Shown here piece after piece: positions 12,230-24,180 of a stretch of 64,000 nucleotides of DNA. The position numbers and the translations under genes are program-made. Location of the stretch: the NCBI RefSeq assembly GCF_003254395.2, contig NC_037643.1, positions 11,304,963-11,368,962 of the forward strand, written 5' to 3'. The notes beneath the pieces were generated by a model that was not told the origin of the DNA, did not search any database, and was given only the letters and a program-made list of their open reading frames with translations. The stretch is from Apis mellifera (lineage: Eukaryota > Arthropoda > Insecta > Hymenoptera > Apidae). How positions within the stretch are numbered: the first letter of the stretch is position 1; the number at the start of each line of letters is the position of its first letter.

Positions 12230-12362
12230 AAATTTGTACTCGAAATTTTTATCCACGATCCTCCTCCTCCTCCTCCTCCAATCGAATTTCTCGAATCAAA
12301 TTTGTACTCGAAATTTTTATCCACGATCCTTCTCCTCCTCTTCCAATCGAATTTCTCGAATC
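12230..12362. repeat. Two-copy direct tandem repeat (68 and 65 bp)
   Basis: Copy 1 (12230-12297) and copy 2 (12298-12362) share AAATTTGTACTCGAAATTTT, TATCCACGATCC and CCAATCGAATTTCTCGAATC. They differ mainly in a CTC triplet run that is longer in copy 1. This is a recent duplication with internal microsatellite change. Confidence 0.88.
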
Positions 12363-14143
12363 GAGCTCCTCAAGAATAGAGCCTAGTCCGTTTTTCAGCT
12401 CGTGAGCCGTAGGGTAGAGAGGCGAGGGTTAAGAAAAAAGTTGCGGTGAGGTCGTCTTATCGAAACACGTGGGAACCATTGATCCGAGTAATACGTACAT
12501 GCAAGCGAGGTTGAAAACACATCTGACGGGAGGGAGGAGGAGGAGGAAGACGACCCACGCGCCTCAATAACGATCACGATCGTGGTCGCGGCGCTAGCCC
12601 GGAGCGGGGAAGAACGAAGACAATGGCCGTAAATACTGGACACGAGATGCTCGTCATCGTACGGGGAAGCGAGGCATAATTCACAATGGGTATATCTGTT
12701 TGAATCGCGCGAAAGCGTAAAAGCTCGCCGTTGGTCGCGCGTCCAATCGTTCCTTCCATGTGTTATCGTGAACTTTGCGTTTCGCGTCACTTTTCCAACA
12801 CGCGGATATGCTAGAAGGAAAAGCGGTTGATCGACTCTCTGACTTCTTTCTCGTGTATCAGGACGTGTGTTATATTTGAAGAAACGTTAATAATATATCG
12901 ATTTTTTATTTCAGAAGCGAAGAGAATGTAATAGCAAAGAAATCGAAAGAATTGGTAGAACGCGGAAATTACGTATTCGCGAATTTTTTCCTTCCAATCT
13001 ACGCGTCTGTCAGAGTTGTCCAGAGTTGGGAAAAGGTTAATGAAACGCGAGAAGCAACGGAGAAGTTTGAGTAAGAATGGAGATAAACGATTAGAAAAGG
13101 ACAATTTCGAGCTCGATTTCTCAGAAATCTTCAAGAAACTATATTCAAAGTTTTCTTTAATTTTAAGAAGAATTTTAATCCAATTTTTGAAATATATATT
13201 ATAGATAAGCCTGTCGTATAATAATCAATTATTATGAAAATGATTCAAAATCTTTGAGCCGTGTCATTTCGACTAAATATATTCCAACATTTCCATTTTA
13301 TCCTAATTGAAATTGATCGCGACGATTTCTTTCTTTTCTCAAACGTTTCATTCGAATCGAACATATAGAATTTTCTTCTCCCCTCCCCCTACGAATATCT
13401 ATATTATAACACGGATTATCCAACATTTGTATCCGATATTCGCGAAGCAGAACTTCTAAAGCGGGCGGGGAAACGCTTTAAAAGCCGGTACAAAGATACA
13501 ATTGATACAGGCCGCGCGAGTATAACGCGTTTCGACGCTATTATTGACACGGCTATTAATTTATCCCCCCTGCAAAAGGGATACGTGGAGAGCGCCGCGG
13601 GTTTGTTATAACTAATGAACTGAAACACGTTGAATCGCGATTCGCGTATCGCGGCCGCGGCATTGTTTTTACGTTTTCGTTTCAATAACGAAGTGAGACG
13701 AGAGGGAGGATGAAGGAGAGAGGAGGAAGGGGAGAGAAGTTTCCTGCGCGCAATGGAAAACAGATAGCCGAGCCGGGTTCAATAGCTTTCACCGCGCTCC
13801 GACTTTCGACAATGTCGGCATTCAAGCGGCATTTCGACGACGGCGACGCTCGTCCCTCGATTCACTCGCCGCCTCCGCCGCCGCCGTCGCCATCGTTTTC
13901 AACGTGATAATCGTTTCCCGCCGAAACGTGCATTCAAATAAACGCAGCCTCCCAATCGCTCCTTCCTTCGAAACTGCGTCGCGCAAAAACTCGTTGATCG
14001 TCGCTCGTTTGATCAAAATCGCCGCCTCTCCTCTCTCTCTCTTTCTCTGTTTCTCTTGCTCTGTTTCTCTCTCTCTGTACTCGTCGTAAAACGAATTCGT
14101 ACGAAGATTTTCGTAGGATTTACCGCCCCTCTAATTAATCGGG

Positions 14144-14239
14144 ATGATAAACGCATCCGATTCTCCCCATTCGCCATCACCGTCCCACGGCGACCAGTCA
14201 TCGGAGGACAAAGATGCGATTTCCGCGGCTTCGATCGTA
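14144..14239 (+). other. Candidate first coding exon (Ser/Pro/Asp-rich) with strong donor
   Basis: An ATG at 14144 opens a frame beginning MINASDSPHSPSPSHGDQSS and continues with Glu/Asp/Lys, then Ala/Ser. It reaches GATC/GTAAGTCGAG, a near-consensus splice donor at 14240. The Ser/Pro-rich acidic start resembles disordered N-termini of regulatory proteins in general. An in-frame stop lies upstream, which suits a start exon. No following exon was identified, the upstream promoter is not obvious, and the start context is only moderate. Chance is quite possible. Confidence 0.22.
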
Positions 14240-14558
14240 AGTCGAGGCGTTAAGAAGAGGTTCAAGTATTCGTGCGTGTCGTCCAACGCGTTGTCGATTC
14301 GTTCGTCGACTGCCGCTCGGAGGCATAATACGCATAATAACGCGTATATATACGTTTGTATATATACAAACGGCGCGTCGATTAAAATTGGCGATCGACA
14401 ACGTTCGCTACGTTTATGTTTATTTCGAGGGGAATCGAATGAGAGAAATGTCGAGTCGAGTCGTTTCTCCTTCTTAAAATTCGTCGAATTAAAAGAAAAC
14501 GATTGAGAGGGGAGGATATTTAAAATCGAGGATTCTTTTTACAAAGTTGTGAATTTGG

Positions 14559-14581
14559 AGGAGAGAGAGAGAGAGAGAGAA
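14559..14581. repeat. GA microsatellite
   Basis: Uninterrupted GA dinucleotides, directly visible. Confidence 0.88.
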
Positions 14582-15043
14582 GGATATTTAATAATTCTCC
14601 CCGTTCCGGGATAATTTAAAGACGAGCCGCGTTTATTTCACCGGTCGATCGGGACACGAAACTAATTGCCGCGGAACAAATGCGGCTGACAAGTGAAAGT
14701 ATTATACGCGAAACTTGCGTCGTGAGGCGTAAATTGAACTTTATTAAACTTCGATACGCGTCGAAGAAGAATCGAAGAGCATTTAGTCGCTTTCACGTCG
14801 AATCGGTATTGAAAATCGCATCGTGAGAAACATTCATCGTCGAGAGAAAACAAACATGTTACGGTTTAATTTAAATAAAAAAAAAAAAGAAAAGAAAAGA
14901 AAAAGGAAAGAAAAGAACGGCGAGAGAGAAACAAAGGAGAGCGAAACGAATCGACAGAAAGTGTTAAGGAAGAAAAGGAGCAAAAATTAACCGCAAATCG
15001 AACGAGCGTGATTCGTCGAACAAAATGGCCGAACAAGGCTATT

Positions 15044-15064
15044 TTCCCCCGCGAAAGGGGGGAA
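15044..15064. other. Short hairpin, 7-bp stem
   Basis: TTCCCCC (15044-15050) pairs perfectly with GGGGGAA (15058-15064) across a seven-base loop. Confidence 0.6.
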
Positions 15065-15270
15065 GAGAGCATCGCAATATCCGCCGATACGCTTCTTCAT
15101 AATTCATTCTCTACGCGACGTGTATCACGACAAGAAACGTAAATCGAAGCGTGAAACTTGGCCGGTGTTGAAACGATTCGTGCATTGTAAATGTCGCCGA
15201 TGAGAAGAAAAATCGACCTTGAAAACTTGTCTAATCGTCACCCCATGAAAGATTCAACCGAACGATTGTG

Positions 15271-15297
15271 TCTTCCTTCCTTCTCTCGGAAGGAAGA
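15271..15297. other. Perfect 10-bp hairpin
   Basis: TCTTCCTTCC (15271-15280) and GGAAGGAAGA (15288-15297) are perfect reverse complements separated by TTCTCTC. It adjoins a GGA triplet run (to about 15314). Slippage of a polypurine tract and its complement could have produced it. Confidence 0.7.
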
Positions 15298-16201
15298 GGA
15301 GGAGGAGGAGGAGGGAACTGTCGTCGATTCGATTAGAAGCCTGTGAAAGACTAACGACTACCTGGGAAATAACCAGCTGCCGTTTAATGCGTACACCGTG
15401 CTCGACACTGCGGCGAATAGCTTTCAGCTTTGGTCCGATCAGTTTTCAAGGGACGACAATATAAACGCGATACGTCGTTGCTAATCGTTAATATAATAAT
15501 TGCGACGAGAAAGGAACGAAACGATCGACGCGTGTGTAAATTTGCACGTGTGAATTTTTTCTCGCATATCACGGTTCATTATTACGGAGAAGTAGGATAT
15601 TGCATTTATTTCCTCCCGTCTCGTCGCTTGAGAACGATTAGGGGAGAACGAGTTGCAACATGATGATCGTGCAGGATTACAAGTTTTCCCGCTAACAAAC
15701 TGTTTCGTGACAAATGACGCGTACAGTTGTAAAGAGTTTAATAAATAAGCGGTTGAAGAGTAGGACAGGATATTGACGATCCAAAGAAGATTTTATATCC
15801 GTGCGTGTTGTATCCCAACAAAGGTGAGAATTAACTCGAAGGGAATATTTACGATTCGGAGAAAAATATCGTACAACGAGACATCAATTATATTATACAT
15901 TATAAATCCAGACCACTTCTCCCCAAAAAATATACGTAATCTTTTCAAAAATTCAAGACAGAAAAAGAGAATCGAGATCATATATTCGAATCTAATCTAT
16001 TCGAAAAATAAAATCCACTCTTTCGAGAAAATGGAAAAACAGAATCGAGGGGGCGTTACCCTCGTCGTCCACGTGTTGCACGTGTGCATTTATTGTTTTC
16101 GTTCCGGCGGGGACAGTCATTAGGCGGGCTCGATCCAACGAATTTTATACTCTCGGCGGGGAATTTCTTACACGAGTCGGTTAACGGTAAATTAAGAGAA
16201 C

Positions 16202-16225
16202 GAAGGGAAGGGAAGGGAAGGGAAG
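16202..16225. repeat. GGGAA pentamer microsatellite
   Basis: Four to five tandem GGGAA units, directly visible. Confidence 0.88.
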
Positions 16226-17661
16226 AAATTCGGAGGCGCCTTCTCCTCGCGCTCAGAACAATGCAAAGGAAAGAGAGAGAGAGAGAGGATTACCACCCAG
16301 GAGTAATTTCGCGAGCGCGTAAAAACTTTTTTACGATACTTTAATCGTCCTCTTTGCCTCTCCTCCAGCTTTCCCCACGTCCGGGGACGGACGAAGATGA
16401 CCGGTCGACCGGTCGTTTCTCACCGCGTTTCCAACCGTGGACGAACGAACGCCTGCGAGGAGCCACCACGTTCACCTGGACAAGTGTAACGGGGCGGGTA
16501 ATTGATGATGAAATACGCGGCGTTGTAAAAATCTAAATCTTTCTTCTGGTGGTCTGATGATGATCTTTACGGGTGAAAGTAAAGTGGCTCCTTGTTTTTT
16601 TTCTTCTTCTTAATCTTACATGTTAGCTTTTAGACTTTAACATTCTTCTCAAAAAAAGTAATATCTAATTGAATTTGATATTTGCGTAGGAAGAGTACAA
16701 TGATCCTTTTTGCTTGAATTTGAAATTTATTTCACGCATAAATTAAAATTTTTATATTTTAATATTTTAGAAGAATTCTTTTGGTACAAAATTTCTACCA
16801 AAATTTTTTTAACCATCGTAAAAAAGGTTAAAACGTAAAGAGGTTAGGAATTTACAATATTCCAATATAAATACTTTAAAGAAATCATAAATAAATATTC
16901 GCCGTTCCTGTTAACCAGAGAGTCCAAAGAAATTAATGTTCTGATCACGAACGGATCTTTGTATAATTTTTTCATGCTCTGTTTGCCAGACAGTTAAATA
17001 TTTAGAAACACGATCCACGATTACACGAAACCGTAATTAATATATAGCACGAGAATAAGAGATATCGGTTTATTCATCGTTCACATTTCGCAACGCAATA
17101 AAATAACAAAAAAAATATATATATAAATTATATAAAAAACTCTCTTTTTTGCGATAAAAGAATCTAAAGAAAAAATCAGATATAAAATGATAAATGTACG
17201 GAGCTGTAACCGATCCGATCTCTCTCTTATGCAACATTGTAAAAGAATCGGCGTATATATTCATTCATAAGCGTATATAACTCGTCGTACAAGAAGAGTA
17301 ACGATCGATCTAATTTATCGGTCAATTGCAACGCTGCCGATCAGAAGAACATTTCGATCGATCGAAATGTTAACCGATGTCGCAAACTCGATATCGATAC
17401 TCGTATTTATAAATACGTGTCTTTGTGCGCAGGAGAAAAAGAAGAAAGGGAAAGATAACGGAATGCGCGTAACGACACGAGTAACTGGTCTTCAAACATA
17501 TAGCACGAGCGACCGGCCAAGAGAAATTGTCCAACGTTCGAGTCGGGTACGGAGACGGTCCTCGAATCGTTTTCGTTTATCTCGAGCAGCGTCGTCCCGC
17601 GATGAATAAACAGCGGAGGAGCTTCTTCGAAACAATTTAATCTACATAAGCTAACAGCTAC

Positions 17662-17739
17662 CTGTCTGGCCTCGTCGCCAATGGGGAAATTTGAAGCGGA
17701 GGAACGAGCAGTTTGGAGGGGAACCAGTCCACACTCGAG
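17662..17739 (-). other. Candidate internal exon of the minus-strand gene
   Basis: On the minus strand an open frame of 26 codons runs to CAG/GTAGCT at 17662/17661. It ends Phe-Pro-Ile-Gly-Asp-Glu-Ala-Arg-Gln in phase 0. Joined to the phase-0 acceptor at 9807, the sequence becomes GDEARQ followed by AASEARSKLL. The join is helical and continues the heptad pattern, which is why I pair them. The 5' boundary is uncertain. The AG at 17735-17734 (exon from 17733, also phase 0) has a poor pyrimidine tract. It could instead be part of a 5' UTR exon, with the continuation a coincidence. Confidence 0.3.
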
Positions 17740-17847
17740 TCACACTTATACGCGTAGTGCGAGTTCAAGTATCGAGCATCGGATGGAGATAGTGGAAAAA
17801 GTGCAAAAAGGAAAGTCCTTAGAGAAAAAGAGAGAGAGAGTGGGAAA

Positions 17848-18198
17848 ATGAACGTTTCTGAAATCTACGAACGAGGAGATAAAGTTGGCCTGGTATTTCG
17901 TATCTCGGATCTGTATCGTGTATCGATATCGTCGAAATTCCCAGAGACAAGACTTTCCAGAGACCTCCCTAGTGGTGCTTTAAGATTGAACTATCGCACC
18001 GATAATTTAACCTTCCCTGTTTTCAGGGAATATTATCGAAAAAAAAACAAAATAAAACCGAATGGTGGTGAAAAATTTAAGAAAGTCAACCATGCTCGAT
18101 TAATTCCAAATTGTTATAAACAGAATCATCCTAATGATACATCCTTCGAATCACTGAATGATGTAAGAGCCACTCCAGATCGAGATCCAGAGAAATAA
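17848..18198 (+). CDS. Candidate 116-residue intronless ORF, unrecognised
   Basis: The ATG at 17848 has a favourable A-rich context (GAAAATGAA), directly after a GA-rich leader. The frame runs 116 codons to TAA at 18196-18198. The product is basic and mixed in composition (MNVSEIYERGDKVGLVFRIS at the start, KK/NK-rich centre, acidic PDRDPEK end). It has no signal peptide, membrane segment or motif that I recognise. A consensus-like acceptor (CCCTGTTTTCAG) occurs inside at about 18026, so part of this could be intron. It could be a lineage-specific small gene or a chance ORF; there is no independent support. Confidence 0.22.
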   Translation: MNVSEIYERGDKVGLVFRISDLYRVSISSKFPETRLSRDLPSGALRLNYRTDNLTFPVFREYYRKKNKIKPNGGEKFKKVNHARLIPNCYKQNHPNDTSFESLNDVRATPDRDPEK

Positions 18199-21100
18199 GA
18201 GGAATCAAAAGAAATTCTACTATTCCACTATTTAAAAAAATCAAGATACGATGCCAAGAAATATTCAAATATACCAGATATATACATCAAAGATTTTAAG
18301 ATTAATTTTCTTTTTATGTTAATTACGAAATTTCATTTAATTTTCAGAATCATTACAGTCGAGGATACATTAATTCATCGATATTCCGTCGTGTTATTAT
18401 AATTTTCGTCCAATAACGGCGTTGTAGCATCAGTCACGTGATGACTGGTTCAAAGGTGGGGAAGGGAGGGTTAGTTCAAAACGAAGGAACGTCATTCGAT
18501 TAAATCGAGCATGCACGAGTCACGGTAGATCGGGTACATGGGTCTGGTAACAAGTCACGCGCGAGATATTAAAACATATTACGCGGTGTATTAAACGGTA
18601 AGTTGGGGCGGGCGATCTTCGAGATTGTTATTCGGCTGTGAAATATCAGGCAAACGAGCCGCCCGCGGCGCACTTTCGACCGGGGAGCTAATTGAAATAA
18701 CAAGTGCAAACGGTTACGATTTTCACGGTGGCATTAATCTTCTAGCCCCGATTAATTAGCGGGGCATAAACCTCTTTGATAATGAAAATGTCGAAGCTCG
18801 TTAGTAGTGTTCCACGATCATTAGTCACACGTTACAGCCGATAACCGGGGAAATAACGTGTAAGCCGATGGAAACGAATTTAAAATGATAAAAATTACCA
18901 CGGAGAGCGATAGCCGGGCCCAGCTCGCTGATTTGTCTCGCGCTCAAAGATATCGATCACCGTTCATTAACAGATTCATTAAAATCTTGCTCCCATATAT
19001 TTTCCATAGATTCAATTTATTCTCTTGTATTCCTCCCCTGTTGATTCACAATAACTGCCGGTGTAATCGAGTCGATCAAACCCATATTTCGACTTTCGAA
19101 AAAAATCGAAAATGAACTGCCCTGTCATCCTATTATTTTTTCCCTTTATTTTCCTTAAGTTTTCAACGAGGAAGAAATCGATGATAAATTTTCTCCGATT
19201 TTAACATCAAAATTTGAACGAGTTGTGGATTCATTGTGAAATATTCGATTGCATTTGACGAAAAGGAATGAATAAATAAAATTCTTTTGAACGAGGACAA
19301 ACGACATTGGCTTCTTGGTCGCTGGAACTTGGAAGATTGACACGCGATCACCGCGTTTTATCGATAATGTTCGGCGAGGTAGCAAAAACCGGCCCACGGG
19401 TAACGTTATCGACTCGACGAGGGAACAAAGGCGTTGAAGTTATCTCGTCGATCCGTGTCAACTTGTCTCGACTTGTCACGACCCACACCGAAAACGTCTG
19501 AACTCATCATAATCCGGCTGAAAATCGTTTTCAGCGTACGCTGACTCGTCCGGCAACCGGTTTCTGGATCCGTCGCTTCTAACCTATCTCTCTTCCTCGC
19601 AGCGCATCGTGGCTCGTTAGACCACGTTCAAATCTCTCCACGTCCGTTTCGATCCGTTTACGCTCCTCGTTGAAATCGGCCTTCTTCCACGATTCCAATC
19701 GTGTCGATTTTAACAACCTGGATTTGTCGTGCATTTAACCGTTCCATTGTTCTCCCTCTGACGATCTGCTGTTCAAACATTTCTTTGCTCGACGAAGAAA
19801 AAGAAGAAGAAGAAGATATTTCGATTCGACGAAAAACTGATTTTTTACTAAACCTCTTATTATTCTTTCTTATTATTACAAACTCGCTTTCACAAAAAAA
19901 TTATCACTTATTAAACTTTACTTTTACACCACGTGAAATTTGGATCGAAGTAAAAGGTAAACGATTATAAAACTTTTATCTTTATTTAACTTCTCTCTCC
20001 CCTTATGTGAATACATAATCGTTTATCCCCTGATTCATTCGCTTGAACGGAAGCGTAATATAAATCGCTCTACGTATATAAACATAGAGAAGAGAGATAA
20101 TTCGAGGGCTTCGACGGAACGCCCTTTGATCCTCCGCACACGAGCAGAGAAATTCATAAAATTTATCCTCCCGTCGAGGCGAGCGGGGATAAAATTTAAT
20201 TAGAAATTGGATTCCCATTGAGACGAGTCCCCCTAATAGTCGAGCAAAAGGCAGGAATTCGGCTCGCAATAACAGAAATACCGCGAGCAGAAACCGAAGT
20301 GATATATACATATCCCGGTGCAAGGATATCGAAGGAGAGAAGAAACGCCCTTCGTTTTTCTTCCCTCCCCGTTGCGTTTCAGGGTGGCTCGGGCCAGCGG
20401 GGGTCTTTAATTAGCGGGCTATTATAAGCTTTTATCTTATCTCGAGGCGGAGGATAAGTAACGCGTGGCCACGTGTGAGCTTTCCATCTTGGGGGAGGAA
20501 GGGGGCGACCTTTTAACTCCACCGCGTTGAGGAATACGGTTTATTTAGGGGGAGAGGATGTGTGGTAGGCACTTTACCTTAACAACTCGACAGATTTGTG
20601 AAGACCGCCTCGATAAAAAACGCACAATTACCACATACGTACGTAGGTTCACCGTTTGGTCCCCCCTTTGAGTCACCCTTTTTTTACTGAGTCGTTGCTT
20701 TATGCGCGATGGCCGGCGATTATTTCGAGTTTCCTGCAGCGTCGTAAACCCGGTCTTGTGTCTCTCCCTCTCTCTCTCTTTCTTCGCACGTCCACGAAAA
20801 GAAATCATAGGTATTCATAGGTAGTCGCCGAGGGTACAAGCGTTTTTGCACGCGTACCGAGGATTCAGCTTAACCGAGGGTTGCCGAGAATTAGCATTTT
20901 TGCGTCGCGTGTGCAAGACGAATAATCGAGGGGAGCAACTGGTGAGCAAATGGTAAACTATGCGGGGACATTCTTCCCTTTTTTTCGTTTTAATATTTTC
21001 CTTTGCGTCGTTTTATTTATTTATTTAATTTTGAGCGATTCGATATATCCATTTCTTTCTTTTTTTTAAATAGACGTTTTGAGAATCTCGAAATCAAAGA

Positions 21101-24100
21101 TTAAGATTAAAATTTCCAAAATTGGGCTGGTTTAAACCAATTAAGAATTCAAAAGCGATTTTTTCATTCTCTATTTTCTTAAAATACCTTTGAGAATATT
21201 AATGAATTTTGAAGAAAAAGAGTGAGAGGAAATGAGCACAATTGTTGTTTAACGAGTATATTCGATTGTATTTACATAGAAAATCAAAACTGCAGGTCTT
21301 AACACGGAAAAAAAATCGTACTTTTTATTCACTAAGAGGTTAAGGGTTATACATCGATCTGAAGGCAAGGAAAGATCGATAGGAAATATTTGCTTGGAAA
21401 TAAACGGCAATGATTACGGTAATTAAAGTCCTCTAATGGATTCTAAACAGTAAATTACGAGTTTCTGGTGGTATTGCGATACCGCCGATATACAGAGATC
21501 GAACAACTCGGCCATTCGCGGAACTTGTAATTACCATCCCACGTAATTCGTTGCTCGACCGAGACGAGACGAGTTTGGAAAATCTTAGTCGAAGAAAGCT
21601 TAGGCGACAACATCGAACTTACGATTTTTACCTCGATCGACATAATTTACCACGACTTGTTATCCGATCTTTACTCTCACTTATCTCCTCGTCGTTTTTA
21701 TTTTATCGCTCGATTATTCGCGTTATTCGTTCGTCGACGAACCGGTGATAATTATTGACACGGCGGAAATTTAATCGAACGCCTCAAGATGCGATCGAAA
21801 CGGGTTTCGGCGCATAGAGCAAGGGACGTGGACGCAGTTTTCCAACTGGGATGCAACGCCCGCCCTGCAATTTCGCCCGCAATCATAGAGACAAATGAGA
21901 ATTGCCGGCTGGCATTAGCACCGATTACAAACACGGGTCGCTAATCTATTTATAATTGTCCCGCGCTACGCCGTGCGCCCCTAAATACGATGCCAATTAA
22001 CCGTTGCAATCGTTTGTTCCGCGCATCAAGGACGGTCAATAGACAGAGGAGCGTTGGCAAACGTTGGAAACGCGATATACGTCGCGGCGATCGCGGCGTC
22101 AAAAATTGGCGGATCGCGTTTACACGATGATCGCGCGTGCAATTACCAATCCTGTATCCTTCCTACGAATTGCGAGCGAGTAAACACTGGATCGGTGATT
22201 GAATCGTCGATACGTTGTATAAATTATAAGTTTAAGTAACGTTCTAGCTTTTTGCCCCAAAAAATCTATTCTTTCGGTTGATAACTGGTGGATGATGAAA
22301 TACGATGATCTATAATCTGTACGTGGACGGATTTATAAATTATGGATAAATTTTTTGTAGGAGGAAAAAAAAGAAATCTGTTAGATAAGATCTGTAATAA
22401 TAATAAGAGAGAGATGATCGGCATGGAAAATGATTTCTATAATCTTACAATGTATCTTACAGTGTTGTGCAAAGAGTTATTTACATTTTAGAGACGCGAG
22501 GATCGTAATATAAAGATTTATACGGTAGGTGCCTATAGGAAATGTTTAAGTAGCTCAAAGTCAACTTTCTAACTTAAGTACTTACCGACTGGACGTGTAA
22601 GGAATACTAACGACGGGATGGATAATAAAATTGCGGCAATTCTCTATCATTAAACAAACGCTAAATAGTCGTTTTAAACATAGAGTTTCATTATCGTTTG
22701 TCCAATCTTATTGTTTGCTTCCCGTAACAATGCGACGAAGAACTCTCAAGCGTTTAAATGATTCTCCGCGTTATATACACTGCGAAACTTGGTTCGTAAT
22801 GTCCAAATACTTTAAAAACCCATCCAATTAGAAATTGTTTTACGTAATCTACAACTTTGCTTTTATCTCCACCGCGTGGAAGCAGTAGAAATAAATTAAC
22901 GTTCGGATTTGTGTAATTTTTAAAGCATTACGGAAAACTTTAAATATAATTTAACGATAAATTAAACTTAAACATCTCTCTGAGGAAAGAAAGAATATAT
23001 ATGTATATATCATCAAAATCGTTAAAACAAACGAATTCCTTCTTCGAATCAAAATGAATTTTATTTGTAAAAATTCATCTCACCGGTTCAAGATTAATTA
23101 ATTAATTAAAAATCACCGACGTAATCATTTTTATCGACCCACCCGGTACACAGTTTACGTAATGCTTACTTAACATCGGCCGATCAATTAGCCAGGCAAA
23201 CGCTCGCGGATCGTGTTTGATGTTGCATTGCAATTATCGAACGGTCGCGAAGTTTAATGAGAAAATGCGATTTCTCGCCGATACTCTCGCGATTTCGATC
23301 CCCATAAACCGCCATTAATCCCCTTTTCTTGCCCTACGAACTTGAACGAGATTTCTAATATGAAATTAGCGGGAAACTTGGCCGTGAAAGAAAGGGAAAA
23401 AAAAAGAAAGATTCCATCCAGGAGAAATTGTTCCTAAGAAGCCCGCGAAATTGCAGCTCCTCCGCAGAAAAAGTAATTTTCCGAATTCGTCTCTTTCGCC
23501 CAAAGAAGTTTTCCCAGTAGTTCTACGAATAACGAGCCGGCATGATTATTTCGAAGATCCTCGAGCGGAGGAAGAGGAAATTTTTCATCGATCGATTTAT
23601 CCTAACTTTCGAATAAGTGTAATTTAAATAAGAATACATTTGAAACATCTTATTTTTACGGATAATATTTTTGAAAGCTTGCGAATTTTTCTCGTCTTTT
23701 TTTTTATCACGTAAATATAATTCATTGATTAAAAAGATGGATAAACCTATGATTCTTCACGATCGAGGTTAAGTGAAAAGGAAAACGATTCGTTAAGGGA
23801 TCCTGCGTGAGCAAGATGAACAAGATGGTGCTCATTGATTTGTGCAAACTTGTTGACCGAAACGTGAATGTCCTTTGAATGAAAGAGTTACGTGTTTGTG
23901 TCATTTAGAGATCGAGATATAATAATTTTGATTTAATAACTCCTACGAAATAACTTTCGTGACTAGTCGCAATTAAAACTTGTTGCGAATCTTGGACTAT
24001 TGTTGCTATACAACTTGGTGATTGTGGAATTACGGATCATTGGTGCACATTTCTCGAGTCCATCGATCGATTCGCCATATTTTATATCCGATATGGAAAG

Positions 24101-24103
24101 TCG
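18199..24103. other. Non-coding stretch with GC-rich islands
   Basis: No supported gene. A GC-richer block at about 18420-18880 contains homeodomain-type TAATTA/ATTAAT words inside a small palindrome (18745-18765). Similar islands occur at 20180-20560 and 21960-22240. A minus-strand exon-like piece (about 22584-22680) beginning MIENCRNF ends at a consensus GTAAGTACTT donor (22583), but nothing joins to it. The remainder is AT-rich. Confidence 0.4.
18745..18765. promoter_or_regulatory. Palindrome enclosing homeodomain-like TAATTA core
   Basis: GCCCCG (18745-18750) and CGGGGC (18760-18765) are perfect inverted arms around ATTAATTAG. The core matches the generic homeodomain word TAATTA/ATTAAT. 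A role as a regulatory site is inference. Confidence 0.3.
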
Positions 24104-24106
24104 CCT

Positions 24107-24180
24107 CTTCTCCCCCGCGCGTGCGGGGCAAAATGTTTTCAGATGATATGCATATTCATGGCCCCGTGCGGGGGGAAAAG
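24107..24180. other. Long imperfect hairpin with inner palindrome
   Basis: The left arm (24107-24129, CTTCTCCCCCGC then GTGCGGGGC) and the right arm (24161-24180, GCCCCGTGCGGGGGGAAAAG) are reverse complements apart from a three-base bulge and a couple of mismatches. The 31-base loop holds the 10-bp palindrome ATATGCATAT, flanked by ATG and CAT. The total of about 74 bases is in the size range of a pre-miRNA-like fold, although the GC-rich stem with an AT-rich palindromic loop is unusual. No known miRNA seed is recognised. Confidence 0.6.

Larger units (their letters stand above)
9808..17661 (-). other. Putative long intron of the minus-strand gene
   Basis: If the exon ending at 17662 and the exon starting at 9807 are joined, this is a GT-AG intron of about 7.85 kb (donor CAG/GTAGCT, acceptor GCAG). 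It includes GC-rich, possibly regulatory islands (10600-10860, 11210-11300, 12000-12160, 13440-13680). A two-copy tandem repeat is at 12230-12362 and several purine microsatellites are present. A plus-strand short ORF beginning at 14144 runs into a strong GTAAGT donor at 14240. A minus-strand exon-like piece lies near 16424-16480. No other gene is supported. Confidence 0.35.

Noticed and set aside
16424..16480. Minus-strand exon-like piece (VNVVAPRRRSFVHG) between CAG and GTGAGA
   Set aside because: Its exit phase does not fit the phase-0 acceptor at 9807, and no other partner is visible.
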